From positions 1-64,000 of the forward strand of contig JABCZD010000009.1 in assembly GCA_013289855.1 (NCBI GenBank): a stretch of 64,000 nt of DNA. Direction: 5' to 3'. Position 1 is the stretch's first letter. Each line of letters begins with the position of its first letter. The notes beneath the pieces are model-generated. The model was not told the origin of the DNA. It ran no database searches and worked only from the letters and a program-made list of their open reading frames with translations. This document shows positions 36,729 through 49,207 of this stretch, piece by piece. This DNA is from Acidobacteriota bacterium (GTDB lineage: Bacteria > Acidobacteriota > Terriglobia > Acidiferrales > UBA7541). The position numbers were made by a program, and so were the translations under genes.

Positions 36729-39533
36729 GTGATTAACCAAACCATCGCCCACTACAAAATCCTGCGCAAACTTGGCGGCGGCGGCATGGGCGTGGTGTAC
36801 GAAGCGGAAGACACCAAGCTGGGCCGGCGCGTGGCGCTCAAGTTTCTGTCAGAAGAAACGAATCGCGAAGCGCAGGCGCTAGAGCGTTTTTTGCGCGAAG
36901 CGCGTTCCGCATCGGCGCTCAATCATCCGGGCATTTGCACCATCTATTCCATCGAAGAAAACGAAGGCGTGACGTTTATCGCCATGGAGCTGCTGGAAGG
37001 CCAGTCGCTGGATAAATCGCTGTCTGTCGGCGAGTGCCCCATCCCGCGCACCGTGGAAGTCGGCATCCAGCTGGCCGACGCGCTGGACGCCGCGCACAAA
37101 AAAGGCATCGTGCACCGCGATATCAAGCCGGGAAATATTTTTGTGACGGAGCGCGGCACGGTAAAAATTCTGGACTTCGGGTTGGCCAAACTGATTGTGG
37201 ATCGCGACGATTCGCTGCACGGCGACACGTTGACGGATCCGGGCGTACAACTTCTCACCTCTCCCGGCACGGCCGTTGGCACCATCGCGTATATGTCTCC
37301 CGAACAGGCGCGCGGCATGGAACTCGATGGACGCACCGATCTTTTTTCGCTGGGCGCGGTGCTCTATCAAATGTTGACCGGGCGGCATCCCTTCCCCGGC
37401 AGCACCAGCGCCGTGGTGTTCGACAATATTCTGCACCACGCGCCCGTTGCGCCGGTAACGTTGCGTCCCGGCGTTCCTGCAGAGCTCGAGCGCATTCTGA
37501 ACAAAGCGCTGGAGAAGGATGCGGAACTTCGTTACCAGGTGGCGGCGGAATTCCGCGCGGACTTGAAGCGGCTGCAGCGCGAACTCGAACCGGGTCGGCC
37601 GCCGTCGGGGTCGTCCCAGGTGGTTACCGCGGCGCAAGGTGCTCCGGCGCAGTCGTTGCAATCGGCGTCAGCGGCACAAACGCCACAATTGCCACAAGCG
37701 CCACAGAGCGGCGGCGTGGTGGCGATGACTACCAGTGGCGCTTCGCAGATCCCGGCTAAGACTGGCAGCTCCGCGTTACTACGCGCCGCCAGCGAAAATA
37801 AATTCGGCAGCGGCGTGCTGCTGGCGATCGCGGCCGTGGTGCTGCTGGCCGCGGCGTTCGGCGGGTACACGCTGCTGCAACGCACGCAACACGCGCCCTT
37901 CGAAAAAATCTCCATCGAGAACCTGACGAACAACGGAAAAGTTTCGCTGGCCGCGCTGTCTCCAGACGGAAAGTACCTGCTGCATGTACTGCAGGAGAAC
38001 GGATCGCAATCGTTGTGGCTGCGGCATATTCCCACGGGCAGCAATACCCAAGTGGTGGCCCCGATTGCCACGCGCTACACCGGCGTAACATTTTCGCCAG
38101 ACGGAAATTACCTCTACTTCGTGCGGCACGATGAATCGGAAGAGGATATCGACTCGCTGTTCAGTTCGCCGGTGCTGGGCGGCACGCCGCGGTTGGTGCT
38201 GAACGATATCGATAGTCCGATCGCGTTCGCTCCGGACGGACAGAAATTTGCTTACCTGCATGAACACGAAAATTCGCTGGCTGTGGACCTCCGAGAGGCG
38301 CATAGCGACGGCTCGCCGGACCACGCGATTTTCGAGCATCGCCCGCTGCGCCTCGATAGCTTCACACTGTCGTGGTCGCCGGATGGCAAGACCATCGTGA
38401 TACCGGTGGTGCAGCCGACGGAAACGGATTTGTCGGGGTATCTGACCGTGGATGTCGCAACCGGCAAGGGCGGGCTGGTTGGCGCTGCCAAAGACAAGCT
38501 TTTCTACGAGCCGTCCTGGTTTCCTGACGGAAAGGCCATTCTGACCACGGTAGCCTCGAGCGATACGGGATTCCTGCGGCGGCAGATTGCCATGATTTCC
38601 TATCCTGGCGGAGATTTTCGCCAGTTGACGAACGATACGACTTACTATTCCCACGCGACGCTGGCCGCGGATGGTAAGTCCATCGTGGCGATTCAATCCA
38701 CCCCGCGCTTTGAGATGCAAATCGCTTCGGTAGCCACGCCGGACGAAGTTCGCAAAGTGAATCTTTCCTCGAACCTCGGATACTACGCCTGGTCTTGGAC
38801 CGACGGCGGCCGGCTCTTGGTGGCGCAAGGGCCGGACATTCGCCAGGTCGACCCAAATGGCGGCGAGACGGTGCTGCTTTCCGACGCCAAACATCCCGCG
38901 GACCGCGTGGTTTCTTGCGCGAACGGCCGCTATATAATTTTCCGGCCCATCGGGCGGGCCGCAGCGACGGCCGTCAATCTATGGCGCGCGGACGCCAACG
39001 GCGCAAACCAGAAACAATTAACTTTTGGCTCCAACCAAAACGCTCCGGTCTGTTCGCGCGATGGAAAATGGATGTATTACCTGGACCTCGGCGAAAAGAC
39101 GGGGGTCATCAAGCGGGTATCGCTGGAGGGTGGCGAACCTGAAACCGTGCTGGAAAGCGAAAGCACGTTGTTCAGCTTGTCGCCAGACGACAAAACGATT
39201 TTGACCGACGAAGTTCGCGACGCCGACCATAAAGTGGTGTTGACATTGCACACGATCGGCGGCAAAGAAAGTCGCAGCATCGACGCCGATCCTCGCGCGC
39301 TACCGGGTCATGTATTCATGCCAGACGGCAAAGGTGCCGCCTACATCGTGCGAGAGAAAGGCGTGGACAACATCTGGATTCAGCCGCTGGACGGCTCGCC
39401 CAACCGGCAATTGACGCATTTCACCGCGGAGTCGATTTCGTCCTTCGCGTTCTCGCTGGACGGTTCCAAGATGGCCTTCGGTCGCGGGCACATGGAATCG
39501 GACGCCATTCTGCTGCGCGATACCTCGCGCTGA
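36729..39533 (+). CDS. Ser/Thr protein kinase with C-terminal beta-propeller
   Basis: A 934-residue membrane kinase. The kinase domain (about 8-275) has [11 protein letters not shown] (P loop), VALKFL (Lys), HRDIKPGN (catalytic Asp), DFGLA and MSPEQARG. A Ser/Gln/Ala-rich linker (about 285-350) is followed by one membrane segment (about 358-378) and an extracytoplasmic TolB/PD40-like propeller (about 390-930) with repeats such as [11 protein letters not shown] and [11 protein letters not shown]. The start is GTG. It probably senses an envelope ligand through the propeller and signals inward. It lies between two VWA genes, which may be partners. Confidence 0.92.
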   Translation: MINQTIAHYKILRKLGGGGMGVVYEAEDTKLGRRVALKFLSEETNREAQALERFLREARSASALNHPGICTIYSIEENEGVTFIAMELLEGQSLDKSLSVGECPIPRTVEVGIQLADALDAAHKKGIVHRDIKPGNIFVTERGTVKILDFGLAKLIVDRDDSLHGDTLTDPGVQLLTSPGTAVGTIAYMSPEQARGMELDGRTDLFSLGAVLYQMLTGRHPFPGSTSAVVFDNILHHAPVAPVTLRPGVPAELERILNKALEKDAELRYQVAAEFRADLKRLQRELEPGRPPSGSSQVVTAAQGAPAQSLQSASAAQTPQLPQAPQSGGVVAMTTSGASQIPAKTGSSALLRAASENKFGSGVLLAIAAVVLLAAAFGGYTLLQRTQHAPFEKISIENLTNNGKVSLAALSPDGKYLLHVLQENGSQSLWLRHIPTGSNTQVVAPIATRYTGVTFSPDGNYLYFVRHDESEEDIDSLFSSPVLGGTPRLVLNDIDSPIAFAPDGQKFAYLHEHENSLAVDLREAHSDGSPDHAIFEHRPLRLDSFTLSWSPDGKTIVIPVVQPTETDLSGYLTVDVATGKGGLVGAAKDKLFYEPSWFPDGKAILTTVASSDTGFLRRQIAMISYPGGDFRQLTNDTTYYSHATLAADGKSIVAIQSTPRFEMQIASVATPDEVRKVNLSSNLGYYAWSWTDGGRLLVAQGPDIRQVDPNGGETVLLSDAKHPADRVVSCANGRYIIFRPIGRAAATAVNLWRADANGANQKQLTFGSNQNAPVCSRDGKWMYYLDLGEKTGVIKRVSLEGGEPETVLESESTLFSLSPDDKTILTDEVRDADHKVVLTLHTIGGKESRSIDADPRALPGHVFMPDGKGAAYIVREKGVDNIWIQPLDGSPNRQLTHFTAESISSFAFSLDGSKMAFGRGHMESDAILLRDTSR

Positions 39534-39562
39534 TTCCGCTAAGTCCGCAACAAATTCCGTAG

Positions 39563-40684
39563 CTATTGAATTGCGCCCTTTCCTGCTGGCTTGGGCTCGG
39601 TGGTGTTGCTCGGCGAAAACGCCGGATTGGCGCGCGCAAAATATCCTTGCCGGGCGCGCACCTGGTAGCCCTTGTGCTCGGGAACATCGATACGAATCTT
39701 GTGGTAGCGGCCGTCAAGAACAGAATTGGTCGGCAAATACGCAATGGAATATTGATTGCGCAACTCATCGCCGATGTCTTGAAACGATTGGTCGAGATCA
39801 TCCACGCGATACGGAAAAAATGCGCGGCCGCCGGTTTCGTCCGCCAGACTCTGCAGGATTTTGTCACCGTCCGTCAGGTGATACTTCAAGCCGCTGCCGG
39901 TATTCTGGTCCTTTTGCGACATCGATACCCACTCGGTGTTGGTGCTGATGGTGTAAATCACCACGTCGGTGATCTGTGCCATTTCGATGGCTTCCGAGCG
40001 GGTGTGCGTCGATAAATTATCGTCGCCGTCGCTGATCAGAATCATCACGCGCCGCACCACATCCGGCTGGTCTCCCGGAGGACGCGGCGGATGGCTCAGC
40101 TCATTGAAGCACGCGGTGTAAATCGCGTCGTAGATCGCGGTGCCGCCGCCAGCCTTGGTTTTCACGATTTGGTCACGCAAAAGGCCGGTATCTCCGGTAA
40201 AGCGCTGCAATACCTGCGGCTCGTCATCGAAGGTCATCACAAACGCTTCGTCTTTGTTATGGCGCAGCACACTGAAGAAGAAATTCACCGAAGCGTCCTG
40301 CTCGAATCGGAGGCGATCGCGAATGCTATTGGAAGTGTCCAGCAGCATGCCGATACGCAAGGGCAAGTCAGTCTGCTTGCTGAAAAAACGAATTTCTTGC
40401 TTTACGTTGTCATCGAAAACCTGAAAGTCCGGTTTATCCAGTTCGGGCACCAGCTTGTTACGGCGGTTCAACACGGTAAACAGCACGTCCACCAGGTTCA
40501 CCGCAACCCGCACGGTGCCGGACGCCGCATTTGGAGCCTGGGCCGGCGGAGTCTGGGCTGGCGGAGCCTGCGCGGCGGGCGGCGGCGGCGCGGGCTGCTG
40601 CGCACGAAGTGAACCAGAAACAAAGATGAACAGGACAAAAATTAAAAGAACATTGGCCAACGAAGAAATCAGCTCGCGTCGCAT
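39563..40684 (-). CDS. Secreted VWA-domain protein, acidobacterial type
   Basis: A 373-residue exported protein with a signal peptide (about 1-28), a Pro/Ala-rich linker (about 30-58), and the TIGR03436 strand region (VLNRRNKLVPELDKPDF). The VWA domain has an intact DTSNS (near residue 114) and LISDGDDN, with the end motif QYSIAYLP. It is convergent with the kinase, and on the minus strand it follows the rluD-type gene by 9 bases, so it may be at the end of the ileS operon. Confidence 0.87.
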   Translation of the reverse strand: MRRELISSLANVLLIFVLFIFVSGSLRAQQPAPPPPAAQAPPAQTPPAQAPNAASGTVRVAVNLVDVLFTVLNRRNKLVPELDKPDFQVFDDNVKQEIRFFSKQTDLPLRIGMLLDTSNSIRDRLRFEQDASVNFFFSVLRHNKDEAFVMTFDDEPQVLQRFTGDTGLLRDQIVKTKAGGGTAIYDAIYTACFNELSHPPRPPGDQPDVVRRVMILISDGDDNLSTHTRSEAIEMAQITDVVIYTISTNTEWVSMSQKDQNTGSGLKYHLTDGDKILQSLADETGGRAFFPYRVDDLDQSFQDIGDELRNQYSIAYLPTNSVLDGRYHKIRIDVPEHKGYQVRARQGYFARANPAFSPSNTTEPKPAGKGAIQ

Positions 40685-40693
40685 GAGCTTCGA

Positions 40694-41689
40694 TTATAGG
40701 TAGGGGGCCAGAGCAGCGTCAATCACGCCTGGGTCTGCGCGGGAGACGGTGGAGAGTTCGCGCAAGAATTCGCGCAACTTTTCCGGCAACGGCGCGCGCA
40801 CCTCCACCCAAACTCCGCTGCGCGGCTGGCGAAACGCCAGCTTGGCAGCATGAAGAAAATTGCGCTCCAGCGGCGCTAGCGTGCTATTCCCCTCGCGCAA
40901 GCGGCCGGCCGCACCGTACAGCGTGTCGCCCACCACGGGATGCTTCAGCGCGGCGAAGTGTACGCGGATCTGGTGCGTGCGTCCGGTATGCAGCTGCACT
41001 TCCACCAGCGTGGTGTCGGCAACGCGCGCGAGCACTCGCCAATCGGTGCGCGCTTCGCGGGCGTTCTGCAAAATCGCGCTGCGCTTCGTGGTCATGCGCG
41101 TGCGTCGCATAGGATCGCGGCTGATGGCCAGCTCGATGCGCCCGCTCGCTTCGCTAAGCGACCCTTCCACCAGCGCCAGGTAGGTTTTCTTCACCACGCG
41201 TTGCCGGAAATCTTCCGCAACTTTAGCGTGCGCGAAATCATTCTTGGCCACTAAGATCGCGCCAGACGTATCTTTGTCCAGCCGGTGCACGATGCCTGGC
41301 CGCAACAGATCCGCAGCCTGCGAAAGTCCCTGCCCGCGCCCCAGCAAAGCATTCACCAGCGTTCCAGTGGGATTTCCCGCCCCGGCATGTACGGTCATTC
41401 CCGCCGCCTTATTGATGACGATCACATCATCATCCTCGTACAACACATCCAGCGGGATGCTTTCCGCCTGCGCGGTCATCGGCGCTCGCGGTTGCTCTTC
41501 GACCGTGATGCGCTGGCCATCGTGGACCTTCGACGATCCTTTCGCCGTGCGCCCCTCGACCAGCACCAGCCCGGCCTCGATCAATTCCTGCGCGCGCGTG
41601 CGGCTCAACTCCGGGCAATGCGCGGTGACCACGCGATCCAGCCGCTCGCCCACGTCTTCCGCAGCCGCGGTAAAAAAAGTTGTGCGCAT
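40694..41689 (-). CDS. RluA-family pseudouridine synthase (RluD-like)
   Basis: A 331-residue enzyme making pseudouridine in 23S rRNA. The N-terminal S4 RNA-binding domain (about 10-70, RLDRVVTAHCPEL) is followed by the catalytic domain with HRLDKDTSG (catalytic Asp) and HTGRTHQIRVH. RluD in E. coli modifies helix 69. GGGG sits 8 bases ahead of the ATG at 41689. It lies in the minus-strand run ileS-lspA-GH1-rluD. The order lspA-rluD is common in bacteria, here split by a glycosidase gene. Confidence 0.92.
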   Translation of the reverse strand: MRTTFFTAAAEDVGERLDRVVTAHCPELSRTRAQELIEAGLVLVEGRTAKGSSKVHDGQRITVEEQPRAPMTAQAESIPLDVLYEDDDVIVINKAAGMTVHAGAGNPTGTLVNALLGRGQGLSQAADLLRPGIVHRLDKDTSGAILVAKNDFAHAKVAEDFRQRVVKKTYLALVEGSLSEASGRIELAISRDPMRRTRMTTKRSAILQNAREARTDWRVLARVADTTLVEVQLHTGRTHQIRVHFAALKHPVVGDTLYGAAGRLREGNSTLAPLERNFLHAAKLAFRQPRSGVWVEVRAPLPEKLREFLRELSTVSRADPGVIDAALAPYL

Positions 41690-41755
41690 CTGTATCGCCC
41701 CAGAAAAGCATGGCATCGGGAAGCGCGCCGCCTTCGCGCGCATCCGCCTCCCGCA

Positions 41756-43763
<2,008 letters not shown>

Positions 43764-43809
43764 GCGCGCGGCCCCATGTGAATCGCAGGAATTTTCGTAG
43801 GCGTCACCG

Positions 43810-46629
43810 TCAGGCGCTCAACGGAGCGGCCACCGCCGCGCCGCCTTCGATTTCGTTCAGCGCTTCCGTGCATCGTTCACACACTGTTGGATAGCGCACA
43901 TTCTCTCCAACGTGCGTCGAATAGTTCCAGCAGCGCTCGCATTTTTGTCCGTCCGCCTTTTGAATGGTGACCTCCAGCGAAGCGCCCGAACTTCCAGATC
44001 CTACGCTGGGAATTTCCACCTGAGACACAATGAACAGGCCCGGCAACATTGCGAGATATGGCTTCAACTTAGCCTTCAGCGCCAGATCACCATTTATAAA
44101 AACTTTGGCCTCCAACCCGGAGTTGATCACCTTTTCCGCGCGGGCTCCTTCAAGCGCTTTGAGCACCTCCACGCGAACCTTGGCGAGCAGCTCCCAATTC
44201 GTCATCTTGTCCGAGGCGAGTCCCGTACGCAATTCCGCTTCTTCAGAGAAGAGCGTCATATGCACGCTCTCTGGAGCACTCGCGGATTTCGGCACGTACC
44301 TCCAGACTTCCTCGGCGGTAAACGTAAGAATCGGCGCGGCGATGCGCACCAGCGCGCTGGTAATCTCCAGCACCGCGGTTTGCGCCGAACGCCGCGATTT
44401 GCTCGCCGCCGCCTTGGTATACAAACGGTCCTTCAGCACGTCGTAGTAAAAAGAGCTGAGCTCCACCACGCAGTAATCGTGCAGCGCGTGATACACGCGG
44501 TGAAACTCATACGCCGCATACCATTCGCGGCATTTCTTCACCAGCTCCGCGGTGCGCTCCAGCATCCAGCGATCGATCTCTTCCATCTCTTCGTGCGCCA
44601 CCGCGTCTCGCGCCGGGTCGAAGCCCCCCAGATTGCTGAGCGCGAAGCGAAACGTGTTGCGAATCTTGCGATACGCCTCGCTGAGCTGGGTCATCACCCG
44701 CTCACTCATCTTCACGTCCGCCTGATATTCCTGCGAGGCCACCCACAAGCGCAACAAATCCGCGCCCCACTTTTCGCAAATTTCCGAAGGCAGGAGGATA
44801 TTGCCGAGCGATTTGGACATCGGCCGACCCTGCTCGTCCAGCGTCCACCCGTGTGTCACCACGCCCTTGAATGGCGCATGTCCGCGCACGCCGGTGGCCA
44901 CCAGCAGCGAACTCTGAAACCACCCGCGATATTGATCGGGCCCCTCCAAATACACATCAGCCGGCCACTCCGCGCCCTTCAAAACCGCAAGATTCGACGA
45001 TCCCGAATCGAACCACACATCCAGAATGTCGTTTTCCTTGCGCCACTTGCTCGCACCGCAGGAACAGGTTGTCCCCGCGGGCAGCAGTTCCTCTGCGGAA
45101 TGTTCGTACCACGCATCCGCGCCTTCTTTGGCGAACCACGTAAGCACATTCTTCAGCGCCGCAAAATCTTCCAGCCGCTTGCCGCAACCGTCGCAATAAA
45201 AAACAATGATCGGCACACCCCAGAAACGCTGCCGCGAAACGCACCAGTCCGGCCGCCCCTGCACCATCTCATAAATGCGCTCTTCGCCCCACGCCGGCGT
45301 CCACTTCACGCCATGAACTTCATTCATCGCCAGTTGCCGCAAGCTCGCCGTTCCGCCATGCGCGGTGCGATCCAGATCGATGAACCACTGCTCCGTGGCG
45401 CGAAAAATCACCGGGTTGTGGCAGCGCCAGCAGTGCGGATAGGTATGTTTGTAATTGGCATGGCCGAGCAACGCTCCGCGTTCGCCCAGCAATTTCACGA
45501 TGATCGGATTCGCGCTAAAAACATCCTTGCCCTTATATTCCGGCAAGCCTTCGAGGTACACCCCGCGATCATCCAGCGGCGCAGCAGTCTCCAGTCCATA
45601 TTTCTGCCCCGTGCGAAAATCGTCCGCGCCATGACCCGGCGCCGTGTGCACGATCCCGCTGCCCTGATCGAGCGTCACATAATCCGCGAGCACCCCCGGC
45701 ACTTCCATCGGCAAAAAGGGATGTTGAAATTTCAGCCCCTCAAATTCGCGCCCTTTAAATGTCGCCACCACGTGCGCTTCTTTAATTCCGCACTCCGCCT
45801 GCAGCGCCGCAACGCGTTCCGCTGCCAGCAGCAGCCGGCCTTTTTCCGTCTCCACGACCGCGTACTCAAAATCCGGATGAAACGCTAAGCCGCGATTGTG
45901 TGGCAGCGTCCAAGGCGTGGTGGTCCAGATCACCGCGCTGGTTCCCGCGCCCAGCTTAGCCGCCGCGTCACCCGCCGCCTTAAACGTCACCCACACCGAT
46001 GGGCTGACGTGGTCCTCATACTCCACTTCCGCTTCCGCCAGCGCCGTCTGGTCGAACAAGCACCAATACACCGGCTTGCGCCCGCGATACACGTACCCCT
46101 TCTCCATAAAATCCAGAAACGCCCCCGCGATGGTGGCTTCATATTCAAAATTCATCGTCAGATACGGATCGTCCCACCGCCCGAAAACTCCCAGCCTTTT
46201 GAAATCCCGGCGATGCTGATCCACGTAACGCGTGGCGAACGAACGGCACAATTTGCGAAACTCCGCCGGCGCCACTTTCCCCCTGCCGCCAAGTTCTTTC
46301 TCCACCTGCGTCTCAATCGGCAATCCGTGGCAATCCCACCCCGGCACGTACGGCGCGTAATGACCCGCCATGCTCTTGGACTTCACCACCAAATCCTTCA
46401 AAATTTTGTTCAGCCCAGTGCCCAGATGAATCGTCCCTGTCGGATACGGCGGCCCATCATGCAGCACAAACAGCGGCTTCCCTTCGCGCGCCGCCAAAAT
46501 GCGCTCGTACAACTTGCTTTCGTCCCACGCCGCCAGCTGCTTCGGCTCGTTCTGCGGCAAGCCGGCCTTCATCGGGAAGTCCGTCTTCGGCAAGTTCAGT
46601 GTCTTCTTCACTTCAAGAGGTTCAGGCAT
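43810..46629 (-). CDS. ileS: Isoleucyl-tRNA synthetase
   Basis: A 939-residue class I synthetase charging tRNA-Ile. The first signature reads PPYPTGTIHLGTG, so the usual HIGH is HLGT; the second is PMSKSLGN for KMSKS. The editing domain (about 190-400) and anticodon-binding domain are present. The C-terminal zinc site has CERCWNYS and CERCTEAL, as in bacterial-type IleS. First gene of the ileS-lspA run. The substitution in the HIGH motif is noted separately. Confidence 0.95.
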   Translation of the reverse strand: MPEPLEVKKTLNLPKTDFPMKAGLPQNEPKQLAAWDESKLYERILAAREGKPLFVLHDGPPYPTGTIHLGTGLNKILKDLVVKSKSMAGHYAPYVPGWDCHGLPIETQVEKELGGRGKVAPAEFRKLCRSFATRYVDQHRRDFKRLGVFGRWDDPYLTMNFEYEATIAGAFLDFMEKGYVYRGRKPVYWCLFDQTALAEAEVEYEDHVSPSVWVTFKAAGDAAAKLGAGTSAVIWTTTPWTLPHNRGLAFHPDFEYAVVETEKGRLLLAAERVAALQAECGIKEAHVVATFKGREFEGLKFQHPFLPMEVPGVLADYVTLDQGSGIVHTAPGHGADDFRTGQKYGLETAAPLDDRGVYLEGLPEYKGKDVFSANPIIVKLLGERGALLGHANYKHTYPHCWRCHNPVIFRATEQWFIDLDRTAHGGTASLRQLAMNEVHGVKWTPAWGEERIYEMVQGRPDWCVSRQRFWGVPIIVFYCDGCGKRLEDFAALKNVLTWFAKEGADAWYEHSAEELLPAGTTCSCGASKWRKENDILDVWFDSGSSNLAVLKGAEWPADVYLEGPDQYRGWFQSSLLVATGVRGHAPFKGVVTHGWTLDEQGRPMSKSLGNILLPSEICEKWGADLLRLWVASQEYQADVKMSERVMTQLSEAYRKIRNTFRFALSNLGGFDPARDAVAHEEMEEIDRWMLERTAELVKKCREWYAAYEFHRVYHALHDYCVVELSSFYYDVLKDRLYTKAAASKSRRSAQTAVLEITSALVRIAAPILTFTAEEVWRYVPKSASAPESVHMTLFSEEAELRTGLASDKMTNWELLAKVRVEVLKALEGARAEKVINSGLEAKVFINGDLALKAKLKPYLAMLPGLFIVSQVEIPSVGSGSSGASLEVTIQKADGQKCERCWNYSTHVGENVRYPTVCERCTEALNEIEGGAAVAAPLSA

Positions 46630-46868
46630 AATTTAAGCGTTAAAAAAAAGCCCCCATTGGGTTACAAAGTGTCGTGTTGCTGTGTACCGCCCGTTCGAAC
46701 AGGTATCCGGCGAGAAACATCGGAAGGCGGTCGAATTCCGTATGTTACAATGAATGCCAGTTGGTGTCAGCCGCGTGGGCCGCGCACAACCTTTGCCAGC
46801 CCCCGCGAATCATATCCGCTTGGGACACCGAACGCAGGGTTGCTGCGTCTAAAAGTTGAGGGGATACG

Positions 46869-48101
46869 GTGCCGGGACCAATCATAGATCTTCTGCCGCC
46901 AGAGCTCACCAGGCCGAGCGGGTCAACGCCCCTGCCAGCCGTTCCGGTTCCGGCTTCCGCGTTGCCGGACTTCGGCACCCCTAAGTACGTCGTCTCCGAC
47001 GGTTTTCTCTCCAACCTCAAACAGTTCCTCACCGAGCGCCCCATACAGGTCAACGGCAACGTGAAATCCACGCTGATGCCACAGACCTACGGCGACGGCT
47101 TCTCGGCGAATCTCAAAGAATTCTTTAGCTCCAAGCCTGTTCCCAAGGGCCCGGTCAACAGCCGTTTGGCCGTCTCCTGGGGCACCAGTTTTGGCGGCTT
47201 CGGCTACCGCATCAAAGAGTTTTTCTCGCCTACGCAGCTGCCCCCGCTGCAGGTAACCAGCAGGCCTATCAAGGTCAAAGATATCTGGTCCAAGGACGAG
47301 AATTTCGGCTGGACCCAGGTTCTCTCCATAGGTCTGCACGCCGTCATTATGGTGCTGTTGATAGTCCCGTTCTTCTTAAAGCTCTCTGAGACTGCGCAAG
47401 CCAAGAATCCCGCCGTCGATGTTACGCCCCTGGATATTTCGGACTACGTGTCCAAGCTGCCTGCTGGCCCCAATAAAGCCGGCGGCGGCGGTGGTGGTGG
47501 CGATCGCGAAGTTTTGCCCGCTACGAAGGGCAAAGCACCAAAATTCAAGATGACGCAATTTACGCCCCCTGAAGCCCATCCGAATCCTGCACCTAAGATG
47601 CCGATGGATGCTTCGTTGCTCGGGCCACCCGATCTAAAGGTCCCGAGTCCCAACCTCAACAACTTGGGTGACCCCCTGGCCGCTTCAGTCAATATGTCCG
47701 GCGGCTCCGGCGGTGGTGGCGGCTTTGGCACCGGCGAAGCCGGCGGCATCGGCAGCGGCTCCGGTGGCGGCTTAGGTCCTGGCGATGGCGGCGGCACCGG
47801 CGGCGGCCACTTCCGCGCCGGCGTGAACGGCGTTGGCCAGCCACAGTGCATCTATTGTCCATCCCCGGAATACTCGGATGAGGCGCGCAAAGCCAAATAT
47901 CAGGGCACCGTCGTGCTCGACGTCACCATCACCGCAGACGGCCGCGTCATCGACCCCATCGTCCTAACCGGCCCCGGCCTCGGCTTGGACGAAAAAGCCA
48001 TGGAAGGCGTCAAGAAGTGGAAGATGCGCCCAGCCCCCGGTCCTAACGGCAAGCCCGTCGCCTGCCGCACGCATATCGAAGTTCTCTTCCATCTCTACTA
48101 G
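46869..48101 (+). CDS. TonB-like energy transducer with N-terminal repeats and glycine-rich linker
   Basis: A 410-residue protein. The N-terminus (1-148) is cytoplasmic by orientation and holds three imperfect repeats (about 45-69, 77-100, 110-133) with the core NLKEFF..KP. One membrane segment (about 151-170) follows, then a Gly-rich linker (about 190-320). The TonB C-terminal domain (about 325-410) has YSDEARKAKYQGTVVLDV and MEGVKKWKMRPA. TonB spans the periplasm and powers outer-membrane receptors. The start is GTG. No exbB/exbD is nearby. Confidence 0.85.
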   Translation: MPGPIIDLLPPELTRPSGSTPLPAVPVPASALPDFGTPKYVVSDGFLSNLKQFLTERPIQVNGNVKSTLMPQTYGDGFSANLKEFFSSKPVPKGPVNSRLAVSWGTSFGGFGYRIKEFFSPTQLPPLQVTSRPIKVKDIWSKDENFGWTQVLSIGLHAVIMVLLIVPFFLKLSETAQAKNPAVDVTPLDISDYVSKLPAGPNKAGGGGGGGDREVLPATKGKAPKFKMTQFTPPEAHPNPAPKMPMDASLLGPPDLKVPSPNLNNLGDPLAASVNMSGGSGGGGGFGTGEAGGIGSGSGGGLGPGDGGGTGGGHFRAGVNGVGQPQCIYCPSPEYSDEARKAKYQGTVVLDVTITADGRVIDPIVLTGPGLGLDEKAMEGVKKWKMRPAPGPNGKPVACRTHIEVLFHLY

Positions 48102-48144
48102 CACTTCGAATCTACTGGCACTTCAAAAAGTTCCAGTTTTGTGG

Positions 48145-48165
48145 GTCGGAGCTTTTAGATCCGAC
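48145..48165. repeat. Short intergenic palindrome (1)
   Basis: GTCGGA and TCCGAC flank 9 bases. It lies after the TonB-like gene with a second palindrome 19 bases further on. Likely a REP-type element; it may also act as a terminator for the TonB-like gene. Confidence 0.6.
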
Positions 48166-48183
48166 ATTGAGCGCTAGCTCTCA

Positions 48184-48199
48184 ACGGGCTTTAGCCCGT
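48184..48199. repeat. Short intergenic palindrome (2)
   Basis: ACGGGCT-TT-AGCCCGT, a 7-bp perfect hairpin. Palindromes of this sort are common between genes in Acidobacteriota. It is between the TonB-like gene and the secreted protein gene. Confidence 0.65.
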
Positions 48200-48333
48200 G
48201 AAGTGGTCTTGAGTCGATCCCCGTCCGCTGCTGCAACTTCTCGCCGCCCCGAGCTGCCCTCCGACCAGTCTATTGAAGCAACACCTCCCTTCCTCACGCT
48301 TCTCAAGCCCCAACAATCTGCTACGATTCCCGC

Positions 48334-49191
48334 ATGAGAAAAATGTCCGTCCCCATTTTGTTGGCCTTGCTTTGCCTCGCTTCACCGCACGCCGCAATGC
48401 GCGCACAATCCGCAAAAGGTGGCATCGAGATAACCGCGCGCATCACGCCGACCGCCGCGCACCCTGAACCGGTTCGCCAATTCACCTTCTTTGTGCTGAC
48501 GCGCAGCTACGATGATGTCGCCAAAGATATAGCCGCGCAGCATGTGCTGCCGCCGCGCGACGAATTTATCGAAACGCTAAAAGTTTCCAAGGAACTAAAA
48601 GCCTGGCTCAAGGCCCACGACGTTCTTGACCTCACCATGCCCGATCTCGACAAGTCCATCACCCCGGACGACGTCATCACCGTGCCCGAATTCCTGCTCG
48701 CCTATCAGCACAACAACAGCGGCGGCGTCACCAACGGTTTTCCCAAAGCCAAATACACGGAAGCCGACAAGACCGATCACCCGGAAAAATATGAGAAGCT
48801 CCACCAGGAATATATCGACGCTCTGAAAAAATTCGTCAAAGCCAACCCCGCCACCATCAGCGGCGTGGAACTCGAATTTACCGGCATCAATCCGCAAACC
48901 AAATGGGCCAGAATCATCAGTGACCAGCAAAAAGCCATCCTGCGCGCGGCGCCGGAAATCGCGCAGACCAAATACCTCGTAGCCAAAACCGACACTGACC
49001 TCGACGGCCACGCCACCTTCGCGGGCTTGCTCCCCGGCAACTACTGGATCAGCACTCTCAATTTTGATGCCGATGCCGGAGACGCGCGCCTGCGCTGGGA
49101 CGTTCCCGTCGCCGTCGAAGCCGGCCGCACCACGCGCGTGGAATTGACCAATCTGAACGGAATCGATGCGCACATAGTCGCCCCGCAGTAG
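48334..49191 (+). CDS. Secreted protein of unknown function
   Basis: A 285-residue protein with a signal peptide (about 1-25, ending RAQ). The mature part is mixed alpha/beta and hydrophilic. The C-terminal 70 residues (DLDGHATFAGLLPGNYWIST) resemble a carboxypeptidase-regulatory/SpaA-like beta-sandwich, where a Gly-Leu-x-Pro-Gly-x-Tyr turn is typical. No catalytic motif is seen. Its 3' end is 16 bases from the TerC-like gene, which is on the same strand. Confidence 0.7.
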   Translation: MRKMSVPILLALLCLASPHAAMRAQSAKGGIEITARITPTAAHPEPVRQFTFFVLTRSYDDVAKDIAAQHVLPPRDEFIETLKVSKELKAWLKAHDVLDLTMPDLDKSITPDDVITVPEFLLAYQHNNSGGVTNGFPKAKYTEADKTDHPEKYEKLHQEYIDALKKFVKANPATISGVELEFTGINPQTKWARIISDQQKAILRAAPEIAQTKYLVAKTDTDLDGHATFAGLLPGNYWISTLNFDADAGDARLRWDVPVAVEAGRTTRVELTNLNGIDAHIVAPQ

Positions 49192-49207
49192 AATCCTTTC
49201 AGCCGCT

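Noticed and set aside
43912..45888. 658-codon open frame opposite ileS
   Set aside because: Arg/His-rich shadow of a clear ileS gene.
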